Shown: piece by piece, positions 56,738 through 64,000 of the stretch | Layout of the letters: each line of letters begins with the position of its first letter | How positions within the stretch are numbered: the stretch's first letter is position 1 | Notes under the pieces: model-generated | What the model saw: the letters and a program-made list of their open reading frames with translations, nothing else | What the model was told of the DNA's origin: nothing | Databases searched by the model: none | Made by a program: the position numbers and the translations under genes | Source: Nitrosospira multiformis | GTDB lineage: Bacteria > Pseudomonadota > Gammaproteobacteria > Burkholderiales > Nitrosomonadaceae | Direction: 5' to 3' | Assembly: GCA_017306155.1 (NCBI GenBank) | Contig: JAFKJB010000012.1 | Span: 62,001 to 126,000, forward strand | Length of the DNA stretch: 64,000 nucleotides

Positions 56738-57769
56738 ATGAAAATATCAACAACAGTTGTCGCGCTTGTCGTGTTGCTGTGTGGAGGAAGCGCCAGTGCT
56801 GCCGCCCCTTTCAGCAGTCTTATCGTATTCGGGGACAGCCTGTCCGATGCGGGAGACAATCCTTCCGCTGTCACTAGCCTTTACAAAGAGCTTGGGGGTA
56901 ATTGCGATCCTTTGCATCCCTGCCTACCCTCGATATTTGGGCCGTCTTATGATGGGGGCCGCTTCTCCAACGGGCCGGTCGCCTCGGAGTATCTGGCGAA
57001 AAACCTCTTTCCCGCCGGAGTAAATACGGCCAATTTTCAGGGTTATGCCGTCGCCGGTGCTACGTCGGGTAATCACAACGTTGGTAATGATGCTGATCCA
57101 AGTGGCATATTGAACCTGCCGGGCATGCAGCAGGAGGTGAATCTCTATATGAGTAATGCCAGCGGAGCAGCAGACCCACACGCTTTGTACCTCGTTTGGG
57201 GCGGGAGTAATGATTATCTTATCCACGATTCTCCCGTCCAGGCCGCCCGAAATATAGGAAGTTACGTGAACATGCTTGCAGCGGCAGGAGCGCGGAATTT
57301 TCTTGTGCCGAACCTGCCTGATCTCGGTCTTACCCCCTTCGCCAGGAGGGAAGGTGAAGTATTGCAGGCGCACGACTATTCCGTTGTGTTCAATACGGAA
57401 TTGGCGAACCAGCTCGGAAGTTTCGACGGAACTCTTCCAGGGGTAAGCATTCACCGTTTCGACACATTCACGTTTCTGAACGATGTTGTACAGCATCCGC
57501 TCAATTACGGGCTCACCGATGTGACCAATCCGTGCTTCACTCTACTGGGGAGTACATGCGACAATCCCGACGTACGTCTCTTCTGGGATGATTTTCATCC
57601 CACTACTCACGCTCATGCCATTCTGGCAGCAGGCTTCGCCGCTGCGATACCGGAGCCAGCGGCAATCTTTATGTTCATGCTTGGCCTGCTGGTGCTTGCC
57701 GCGGCGGTAAGCAGGAGACAAAGGGCCTTATACGCTGAGACGCAGGTGGAAGCCCGCATACCCATGTAA
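56738..57769 (+). CDS. PEP-CTERM-anchored GDSL/SGNH hydrolase
   Basis: 343 residues. A signal peptide (about 1-22) precedes an SGNH esterase/lipase domain. Block I is FGDSLSDAG with nucleophile S34, and the Asp-His pair is in WDDFHPTTHAH near 282-292. GGSNDYL supplies the GxxND block. The C-terminus has a PEP-CTERM sorting signal: IPEPA, a hydrophobic helix and RRQR. An unusual 15-residue tail follows the basic cluster. The protein should be exported and processed by an exosortase. AAGGAGG lies upstream of the ATG. Likely an esterase acting at the surface or on exopolysaccharide. Confidence 0.88.
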   Translation: MKISTTVVALVVLLCGGSASAAAPFSSLIVFGDSLSDAGDNPSAVTSLYKELGGNCDPLHPCLPSIFGPSYDGGRFSNGPVASEYLAKNLFPAGVNTANFQGYAVAGATSGNHNVGNDADPSGILNLPGMQQEVNLYMSNASGAADPHALYLVWGGSNDYLIHDSPVQAARNIGSYVNMLAAAGARNFLVPNLPDLGLTPFARREGEVLQAHDYSVVFNTELANQLGSFDGTLPGVSIHRFDTFTFLNDVVQHPLNYGLTDVTNPCFTLLGSTCDNPDVRLFWDDFHPTTHAHAILAAGFAAAIPEPAAIFMFMLGLLVLAAAVSRRQRALYAETQVEARIPM

Positions 57770-57817
57770 CAAGGGCAAGGATGTTATCTGTAACGACTTC
57801 TCCGATATTCCATTCCT

Positions 57818-58135
57818 ATGCTGGTAACATTCAAGACTTCCGCTCATGCTGACATCATCATGTTCGGTGATATTGCAAAACAGTTGCTGAAGATGATGGG
57901 GCATAGCGGGACCGTACCCAGTGCGATGGTAGCGGATGAAGTGCCTGCAGCGCTTGATCGCCTGAGGCATGCCGTCGAGGTGGGAAGAGCGGACGAGGTA
58001 CAGAAGCCGCAAGACAATGCCGAGCAGGCGGGCGATCAGCAGAGTGTCAGCCTGAGGTATCGCGCATTACCGCTGATTGAACTGCTCTCTGCAGCAGCCC
58101 GGAAGCACAGCGACGTGATGTGGGATAAGACCTAG
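57818..58135 (+). CDS. DUF1840 family protein
   Basis: 105 residues. The opening MLVTFKTSAHADIIMFGDIA and the later VPAALDRLRHAVE segment match DUF1840, a small cytosolic family conserved across betaproteobacteria and of unknown function. It starts 48 bp after the GDSL hydrolase and is convergent with the PEP-CTERM gene on the other strand. Confidence 0.85.
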   Translation: MLVTFKTSAHADIIMFGDIAKQLLKMMGHSGTVPSAMVADEVPAALDRLRHAVEVGRADEVQKPQDNAEQAGDQQSVSLRYRALPLIELLSAAARKHSDVMWDKT

Positions 58136-58238
58136 GACCTAGATTTTGACTGGATGTCGAAACTGGAGGGGCGCCGCGGAAGCGACTGCGTTGCATGGAG
58201 CCGCCCCGATCAGGACGGCAAACATTCTGCAGCGGAGA

Positions 58239-59042
58239 TTAATGCATGCTTCTTCGGCGCACCAGTGCGCCCATCAACCCAAGGCCCGCCAACAACATTG
58301 TATAAACCTCGGGTTCGGGAACCACGCCTGCCACCAGCGTTGCCGTAACGCCATACTTCGTTGAGAGATCGGGATTGCTGGCTTCCTGGGCAAAATAGTC
58401 CGTGCCGCCGACGAACACAGAGTAGTCGCCGGGCTTGAGATTCATGAATGTATGCGAAACCTTGCCGTCAGGCGTACCATCGGAGCCGAAGCCGGTACCA
58501 TCATAGGCATGACCGATATACTTGAAGAAGCTCAGGCTTGGAGGGATGGGGATTCCATTCAACTTGCCCGGGTCGTTGCCGATCGACCAGTCCGCGAGAG
58601 CTTTGAATGATCCCTCTGTACCGGGGGCACGATTGGCAACCGATATTTCGGCAGAATCATAATCCGCCTTCATAGGGGCCAGGTGCGCCAGGCCCTGATA
58701 GAGAGAGAAACCAGGTTTCAGGCCCAGCTGGGAAGTCGAGACGTTGCCCAGATGGTCAATCACCCGGGAAGTCGCCTGCTCGAATGTGAGCGTCACGTTC
58801 GTTTCTTCGGCAAGGGTAAAACGATAGGGGCGCAGTTTGTGGCTATCGCCATTATCCGAGTCGGTCCCGTCGATCCAGCCGTAATTGCCTGTAACCGCCT
58901 GTCCGGACAACGTTGCTGTGCTGTAGGTGTTGTCGAAAATACCGAAATTGCGGTCCGTATAACCCACATGCGCCATCGCCGGCAGCGAGATGATGGCGGT
59001 GACAATGGCGGTAGCAGCGGGCAGATGGAATGCTTTTTTCAT
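58239..59042 (-). CDS. PEP-CTERM sorting-domain protein
   Basis: 267 residues. Signal peptide (about 1-24, cleavage after PAMA) and a C-terminal PEP-CTERM element: VPEP, a hydrophobic helix, then RRR. The middle 215 residues are beta-rich, with a YRFTLAEETNVTLTFEQAT jelly-roll-like strand pattern. I do not recognise the catalytic type, if any. Exosortase-processed proteins are thought to be tied to extracellular polysaccharide. Its own upstream region carries a near-perfect 28-bp palindrome. Confidence 0.82.
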   Translation of the reverse strand: MKKAFHLPAATAIVTAIISLPAMAHVGYTDRNFGIFDNTYSTATLSGQAVTGNYGWIDGTDSDNGDSHKLRPYRFTLAEETNVTLTFEQATSRVIDHLGNVSTSQLGLKPGFSLYQGLAHLAPMKADYDSAEISVANRAPGTEGSFKALADWSIGNDPGKLNGIPIPPSLSFFKYIGHAYDGTGFGSDGTPDGKVSHTFMNLKPGDYSVFVGGTDYFAQEASNPDLSTKYGVTATLVAGVVPEPEVYTMLLAGLGLMGALVRRRSMH

Positions 59043-59161
59043 ATTGGTCCCTCGTTGATTGTCTAAAGGTATGTGTTTTCCGTATTTTTAAGATACCGGC
59101 ATATTTACGCGTAAGTGCCGATAACGGGGAGTATTTATTATTCATATCGGTAAATCAATGT

Positions 59162-59189
59162 GGCATATTGTCGCATGCGGCAATATGCC
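59162..59189. promoter_or_regulatory. 28-bp near-perfect palindrome
   Basis: Left arm GGCATATTGTCGCA (59162-59175) and right arm TGCGGCAATATGCC (59176-59189) are complementary with one mismatch and no spacer. It lies 120 bp upstream of the PEP-CTERM gene start on the minus strand. The lack of a loop and of a T-run favours a protein-binding site over a terminator. The surrounding 340-bp gap (59043-59382) holds no gene. Confidence 0.5.
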
Positions 59190-59382
59190 GCAGCTTCCTG
59201 ATGGAGGAGTTGACGGGGACCGAAAGAAGCAATGCCATGGTGAGATATGACGTGGATGAATAGGCAGAGAGGATGCCGGGAACCTGGAACTGAAAGATGA
59301 ATTGTGGAGGGAAGGGATCGTGGAGGAATCTTGTGCCGGGATGACAGAGTGATAGTGTTGCGGCGCCTGAAGATACGGCTGA

Positions 59383-61476
59383 TCAGGTAGTGCTGGCGCT
59401 GATATGGGTCAGTTTTTTTGATCCGACGAGGTTATCGATGGCCGTAATCAATGCAACGGAATCCACAGGTTTGGACAGGTGTTTCTGGTAGCCTGCGCTC
59501 ATCATTTTGGCCTTGTCCTCCGGATGGGCGAATGCCGTGAGGGCGATAGCGGGAGTTGTCCCCCCATGTTCTGCCGAAAGGCTTCTCACTTCGGCGATGA
59601 ACTGATATCCGTTTTTTTCCGGCATGCTGATATCGCTGATAACGATATCCGGTTGCTCGGTCTTCAAGAATTCCAGACCATCTGCTGCACACGCAGCCGT
59701 AATCACGCTTGCTTCCTGCTGCACCAGAATTCGCCTGATGAGTTCGCGCGCATCCAGTTCATCATCGATAACCAACACTTTCAACCCCTTGAACAAGGAC
59801 TGCGGTTTGATGCATTCCTGGGACGGGAACGGTTCACTTTTTGTCTCGGGAACAGGAGGAGCGACCGGCAGGTTGATGATAAAGGAGGATCCTTGTCCCT
59901 CTCCTGGACTTTCTGCATGCACCGCTCCGCCATGAAGCTCCACCAGTTGCTTCACAATGGCGAGACCAAGGCCGAGTCCGCCGTACTGTCGTGTAAGCGA
60001 AGCATCTCCCTGCCGGAAGCGGTCAAAGACATAAGGCATGAATTCGGGCGTGATTCCCAGCCCGGAGTCGCTTATCCTGATTTCGAGGAACGAATCCCGC
60101 TGTTTTACTGTAATTTCTATTTTCCCGCCCTTGGGCGTAAATTTTATCGAATTGGAGAGCAGATTCCAGAGTATCTGCTGGAGCCGGCCGGAATCTCCAA
60201 TGATGGAATCGATTTTTTTGCCCAATGTTTTTTGCAGAACGATCCCTTTGGCCTGCGCTGTCGGCCTTACTGATTCGACCGATGTCTCGACCAGATTGGC
60301 GATATCCTGCGGACGCATGTCCAGTCTGACTTTTCCGGAGATGATGCTGCTCATCTCGAGGAGATCTTCAATCAGCTTGTTCTGGGCACGCGCATTTCGC
60401 TCGATCGTTTCCAGTCCCATGTGGATGTTCTCTTTTTTAAGGTTTCCGCTCAGGATGAGCTGGGACCATCCCAGGATTGCATTTAACGGGGTTCTCAATT
60501 CATGGGAAAGGGTTGCCAGAAACTCGTCCTTGAGGCGGCTTGCGCGCTCAGCTTCATCTCGGGCGATTCGTTCATTCTCGAGAAGCTGCTGTTTTTCCGC
60601 ATCTGCCAGGGCTAATGCTTCGCCGAGCTTGGCCACTTCGTTACTCGTCGCTTGCCCATAGCGGCTGGGAAGAATGCCACGGGTGACCCCCGCGACCTGA
60701 CGGCCGAGATCGGCCAGCGGTCGCAGTATGTTGAACCGGGTATAAAAAATGATACTCATCGTGGCTACCAGGGCGACGAGGATAAGCGCCATCTCGAAGA
60801 TGATCTGGCGTTCGAGTCGCGCCACGCCGAGATTCGATTGGGCTTGCATTCGTTCACCGAATAGATCGATGAATGTCTGGATCGGCTTCATGATAGCGGC
60901 TTTTTCCGCAATATACTGTTCACTGAACAGGAGCTTTATCGCCAGATCACGATCGGGTTCGCCGCGTACGATAAAATTGCCGTCACCATCGTCATATAAG
61001 CCTTCCATTGCGGCAAAGGCGCGCTGCTCAAATTTGACCAGGTCGTTGGAGCGCTCCAGCGATTCTTTCAGTAAGGCATATTCCTCATTGTTCAGGCCCC
61101 CTTGCTGAAACCTCTCCAGTAGCGGAACAGCGCCGTTTTGCCTGACAACGGCAATCTTCCCCGCCATCATGAGATCCCAGTATGTCGGGGAATAATTCAA
61201 TGGTCGCGGATGCCGGCCATCGCGAATCTCCAGTATCTCGTTGAAATAACGTTTGTAGACCGGGTCTCCCGTGACAATATAGGTACGCGCCATACGTGTG
61301 AGGTCGCTGGAGGTGTGAAGCAGTTCATCCCCAAGCAGAAGCGCCTGGAATCGATGACGCTCGGCAATATTGATCTCTTCACGAATACTCATTGAATGAA
61401 AGACGAGCGCACCGATCGCCACAAGCAACAGTGCAAGGATAACATTGGACAAACTGATAAAATTTCTGATATTCAT
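59383..61476 (-). CDS. Hybrid sensor histidine kinase/response regulator
   Basis: 697 residues from the ATG at 61476 (an upstream start adds six). Two transmembrane helices (about 6-28 and 220-240) enclose a periplasmic helical sensor, followed by a HAMP linker (NILRPLADLGRQ). The kinase core has phosphoacceptor H325 in LSHELRTPLN and ATPase boxes NLLSNSIKFTPKGG, DSGLGITPEF and GLGLGLAIVK. A C-terminal receiver domain has D615 in VISDISMPEKNG. No DNA-binding output is attached and no partner regulator is adjacent. The sensor input is unknown. Confidence 0.92.
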   Translation of the reverse strand: MNIRNFISLSNVILALLLVAIGALVFHSMSIREEINIAERHRFQALLLGDELLHTSSDLTRMARTYIVTGDPVYKRYFNEILEIRDGRHPRPLNYSPTYWDLMMAGKIAVVRQNGAVPLLERFQQGGLNNEEYALLKESLERSNDLVKFEQRAFAAMEGLYDDGDGNFIVRGEPDRDLAIKLLFSEQYIAEKAAIMKPIQTFIDLFGERMQAQSNLGVARLERQIIFEMALILVALVATMSIIFYTRFNILRPLADLGRQVAGVTRGILPSRYGQATSNEVAKLGEALALADAEKQQLLENERIARDEAERASRLKDEFLATLSHELRTPLNAILGWSQLILSGNLKKENIHMGLETIERNARAQNKLIEDLLEMSSIISGKVRLDMRPQDIANLVETSVESVRPTAQAKGIVLQKTLGKKIDSIIGDSGRLQQILWNLLSNSIKFTPKGGKIEITVKQRDSFLEIRISDSGLGITPEFMPYVFDRFRQGDASLTRQYGGLGLGLAIVKQLVELHGGAVHAESPGEGQGSSFIINLPVAPPVPETKSEPFPSQECIKPQSLFKGLKVLVIDDELDARELIRRILVQQEASVITAACAADGLEFLKTEQPDIVISDISMPEKNGYQFIAEVRSLSAEHGGTTPAIALTAFAHPEDKAKMMSAGYQKHLSKPVDSVALITAIDNLVGSKKLTHISASTT

Positions 61477-61732
61477 GAATCCATCTCGCTGCAATTACCC
61501 GCCAATTATCGTTACCTATTGCATCAATTGCCTGTTTTAATTTTATACGCCCGGGCTCCCAAGCGCGATTTATTTACAGGTTTCTGTATCGGCGAGGGTG
61601 ATATACAGCAGGCGTCCTTCCCGCTTTTCTAAAAGAACGGCAATCCGCTCTATTTCTTCATTTCTCCCATGCAATGCTGCTGAAATAAACCGATGGTATA
61701 TTTCCCGGTATCAATACATAGGAGGAAAAAAG

Positions 61733-62749
61733 ATGCATTCATATCGTTTCCGACTGTTTTTTGTGGTTCTGGCAATTCTGCTCAGCTTCAGCGCAGCAGT
61801 TGCCGCGCTGCGTAGCATGTCCGCGAGCTACGGTTCCGATGCAAATCACAAAATGTTTGATGATTTCAACAAGGCGTTTGTCAGGCACTGGAAAACGCGA
61901 ACGGGCGTGGAGGTTACGATCCGGCATGCAGAAAGCAAACCGGGCATACCTCTCCGGGCGAATGTAGATGGGCTTGATGTCATGTCATTTGCTCTATCCT
62001 ATGATCCGGAGACACTGCAAAAAGCCAGTAAATTTTCGTTGCCTGACTGGCAAAAACCCCTACCGCAAAAGTCGCCATATACCTCGACTATTGTCTTTCT
62101 GGTGCGCAATGGCAACCCGAAGAAGGTGCGGGATTGGAATGATCTCGCAAAGCCGGGTATCGAGATCGTAACTTCCAATCCAAAGACTTCGGGGGATGCG
62201 CGCTGGAGTTACCTGGCTGCCTGGGGGTATGCGCTCAAGCAGCATGGAGGAAGTGACGTAACAGCGATTGAATTCATAAAAAAAATACTTGGCAACGTAA
62301 AGACTCTGGAAACCGGAACGCGTGGTTCACTAGCGACTTTCGTCGAACGCGGCAGAGGAGATGTGTTGCTGATTTGGGAGAATGAAGCCCACCTGATCGT
62401 CAAAGAGCACGGCGGAGACAAGTTTGAGATTGTTACCCCCTCCCTCTCTATCCTGGCCGAACCCGCTGTGAGCATAGTAAGCGATGTTGCCTCACGGAAT
62501 GGAACGCGTGAAGTGACCCGCGCTTACATCGATTATCTCTACACACTGAAGGCACAGGAAATAGCAGCCAGACACTATTATCGCCCGCGGGATGAGAGAA
62601 TAGCCTCCAGGTATTCGATGCAGTTTCCATCCCTCGAATTGTTTACTGTCGATGACGTGTTTGGCGGCTGGAAGGAGGCCCTGAACATCCATTTTGCGGA
62701 CGACGGCGTTTTCAATCGGATTCAAGCGCATTCAAGCGCACTTCACTGA
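61733..62749 (+). CDS. sbp: Sulfate/thiosulfate-binding periplasmic protein
   Basis: 338 residues from the ATG at 61733 with GGAGG upstream; the longer upstream frame is rejected. A signal peptide spans about 1-23. Sulfate-pocket segments of the Sbp/CysP family are visible: SYGSDANHKMFDDFN, NPKTSGDARWSYLAAWGYA, and LFTVDDVFGGW near the end. It should deliver sulfate to an ABC transporter, but no permease or ATPase genes are adjacent, so it is an orphan 53 kb from the cys genes. A 10-bp tandem repeat changes the reading frame of its last residues. Confidence 0.92.
   Translation: MHSYRFRLFFVVLAILLSFSAAVAALRSMSASYGSDANHKMFDDFNKAFVRHWKTRTGVEVTIRHAESKPGIPLRANVDGLDVMSFALSYDPETLQKASKFSLPDWQKPLPQKSPYTSTIVFLVRNGNPKKVRDWNDLAKPGIEIVTSNPKTSGDARWSYLAAWGYALKQHGGSDVTAIEFIKKILGNVKTLETGTRGSLATFVERGRGDVLLIWENEAHLIVKEHGGDKFEIVTPSLSILAEPAVSIVSDVASRNGTREVTRAYIDYLYTLKAQEIAARHYYRPRDERIASRYSMQFPSLELFTVDDVFGGWKEALNIHFADDGVFNRIQAHSSALH
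62721..62740 (+). repeat. Perfect 10-bp tandem duplication at the end of sbp
   Basis: TTCAAGCGCA occurs twice in direct succession. Because 10 is not a multiple of three, the duplication sets the frame of the final codons, ending at TGA 62747-62749. With one copy the frame would run on about 25 more codons. Confidence 0.8.
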
Positions 62750-63198
62750 AATTGCAACCATGTTGGCAATGTGGCAGCGTTTCCAGCAAACTGACACTCA
62801 TGCCTACCAAAATCTTCTATAAATTCCTGCTATCTTTCCGGCTGCAGTTTCCTCTCTTTTTCAAACCCGCTGTTTCATCGAAATAAAGAATTCTTTCCGG
62901 GTTTTTCACTTTTTTCTTTGCTGCTGGCCGCTTTTTGCTTCAGCCACCTTCAGCTCCCTTTGAGTGGAAGGCGGCTGCGGGCATATGTTTTGCATCAGCG
63001 GCTTAGGACATTCTTCGAGATATGGCCAATTGACTTTTTCCAATTTATGTGCGCCAGCGCACTGAGCTATAAGCGATAGCGCGGGATGATTGAATCGCAG
63101 GATCGGAAACGAAGCCGGTGTGGAGCAGGGCATGAATTGCCCCTTAGCTACGAGTCATTGGCGACCCTTAATTCAAATCTACTCGGGAGAAAAACGGC
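62750..63198. other. 449-bp intergenic region
   Basis: No supported gene. The minus strand has a 75-codon frame (62906-63133) with no family match or ribosome-binding site. The region becomes T-rich around 62880-62940 and presumably contains the end of sbp transcription and the promoter of the BON-domain lipoprotein. Confidence 0.3.
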
Positions 63199-63798
63199 AT
63201 GGGTATTCAAAATAAATCGCTTGTTCTGACTATTGCGCTCATCGGTGCGCTTGCTATCGCAGGTTGCGGAAAGAAGGAAGAGAAAGCACCTGCTCCTGGG
63301 GAGCCGAAGTCGGAGGCTCAAACAGCTCCAACGACGATTGGCACCGAGATTGATGATACGGCGATTACCGCTAAAGTAAAAACCTCGCTTTTGGCGGACG
63401 ATTACGTCAAGGGACTGGATATCAAGGTGGAGACGCGCAAAGGGGAAGTTCAACTCAGCGGATACGTGGATAGCCAGGAACAGATTGATAAGGCGGTTGC
63501 AATTGCGAAGGGTATTAAGGGCGTCAAAACCGTCGACAATGAAATGATGGTAAAAGAGGACGAAGCCTCGGTTGGTGAAAAGATTGATGACACTATCATC
63601 ACTACGAAGGTCAGGGCTGGGCTGACAGGGGATAGCAGTATCATGAACAGTACTGATATTGCAGTAGAAACCCAGGAGGGAGAGGTTCAGCTTAGCGGTC
63701 ATGTGAACGATCAAGCCCAGATGGATCGCGCTGTCGAGATTGCACGTGGGGTTGAAGGTGTCAAGAATGTCGTCAATAAAATGAGCATCAAGGAATAA
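63199..63798 (+). CDS. Lipoprotein with two BON domains (OsmY-like)
   Basis: 199 residues. A lipoprotein signal ends at lipobox AIAGC (C23); a lysine-rich spacer follows. Two BON domains occupy about 52-118 and 125-199, each with a DDTxIT-xKVxxxL start and the RKGEVQLSGYVD or QEGEVQLSGHVN centre. BON proteins such as OsmY associate with membranes and respond to osmotic stress; the lipid anchor places this one in the envelope. GGGAG lies upstream of the ATG. A CsbD-family gene follows after 77 bp. Confidence 0.92.
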   Translation: MGIQNKSLVLTIALIGALAIAGCGKKEEKAPAPGEPKSEAQTAPTTIGTEIDDTAITAKVKTSLLADDYVKGLDIKVETRKGEVQLSGYVDSQEQIDKAVAIAKGIKGVKTVDNEMMVKEDEASVGEKIDDTIITTKVRAGLTGDSSIMNSTDIAVETQEGEVQLSGHVNDQAQMDRAVEIARGVEGVKNVVNKMSIKE

Positions 63799-63875
63799 AC
63801 AGGAATCGGGAGCGGCTGCACCGCAGGCGCCAATTTCAGGATTTTTAACTGAATCAGACCGAAAAGGAGCTAAAA

Positions 63876-64000
63876 ATGAACTGGGATCAAGTAGAAGGCA
63901 ACTGGAAGCAACTCAAGGGTAAAGTGAAAGAGCAGTGGGGCAAGCTCACCGATGATCATATCGACCAGATCGCCGGGCGGAAGGATCAACTCTCCGGCCA
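63876..64000 (+). CDS. CsbD-family stress protein (3' end outside window)
   Basis: AAAAGGAG is followed by an ATG at 63876. The 41 codons in the window read as the typical CsbD beginning (MNWDQVEGNWKQLKGKVKE, then WGKLTDD and the IAGRKDQLSG repeat start). CsbD-like proteins are short (60-70 residues), hydrophilic and stress-induced. The frame is open to the window edge. Confidence 0.93.
   Translation, partial: MNWDQVEGNWKQLKGKVKEQWGKLTDDHIDQIAGRKDQLSG

Noticed and set aside
58129-58142. Tandem GACCTAG heptamer over the DUF1840 stop codon
   Set aside because: Two 7-bp copies only; easily explained by chance or simple slippage.

Overview
The window reads as ordinary chromosomal DNA of a betaproteobacterium. 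I think a Nitrosospira-like member of the Nitrosomonadaceae is most likely. That is an inference from the style of the proteins: the long GltD/PyrK-type oxidoreductase beside a split pntAA-pntAB-pntB, PEP-CTERM proteins, DUF1840, endonuclease-type MutL, and a GlrK-QseG-GlrR system. No ammonia-oxidation gene, rRNA, tRNA, CRISPR array or intact insertion sequence is visible, so the genus cannot be proved here.

Layout. 1-2543 (minus): the 5' part of mutL, translationally coupled to a CysB-type LysR regulator. 2727-8169 (plus): an assimilatory sulfate reduction run, cysI-cysH-cysD-cysN, divergent from cysB across a region with a striking TAACAT/ATGTTA operator. 8458-17478 (plus): a 1192-residue NfnAB-like flavin/iron-sulfur oxidoreductase, the three-subunit proton-translocating transhydrogenase, a dienelactone-hydrolase-like protein and alanine dehydrogenase; this is a redox and nitrogen block. 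17708-24073: a Kef-type antiporter, an ArsC-like protein, a Cys-rich secreted protein and the GlrK/QseG/GlrR envelope-stress system. 24625-28723: an alpha/beta hydrolase, a broken phosphoribosyltransferase, an erythromycin-esterase homologue, a secreted Kazal-domain protein between two strong inverted repeats, and a DUF2934-like small protein. 28902-31717: a compact stress cluster (Hsp20, zinc-ribbon protein, CBS pair, Hsp20, PEBP).

31789-35783: surface-glycan type genes (RgpF-like, FkbM methyltransferase), a fragment of an intergenic repeat, and an ABC exporter. 36531-40012: the Ku-LigD end-joining pair. 40034-45924 (all minus): O-methyltransferase, SRPBCC protein, SDR stress dehydrogenase, AsmA-like protein and a Crp-family regulator. 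46614-55316: one giant cyclic beta-1,2-glucan synthase (2900 residues), followed by a truncated second copy of the Crp-type regulator. 56280-64000: DUF883 protein, PEP-CTERM GDSL hydrolase, DUF1840, another PEP-CTERM protein, a hybrid histidine kinase, an orphan sulfate-binding protein, a double-BON lipoprotein and the start of a CsbD protein.

How it fits together. The left third can be read as sulfate activation and reduction plus the machinery that supplies its reductant: the transhydrogenase makes NADPH, and the NfnAB-like flavoprotein may exchange electrons between pyridine nucleotides and ferredoxin, while no CysJ flavoprotein is present here. The rest is dominated by envelope and stress functions. 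The most unusual items are the NfnAB-like fusion with its unassigned N-terminal 250 residues, the C-terminal extension on CysI, the Kazal-domain gene bracketed by inverted repeats, and two clear gene remnants (phosphoribosyltransferase and Crp-like regulator).
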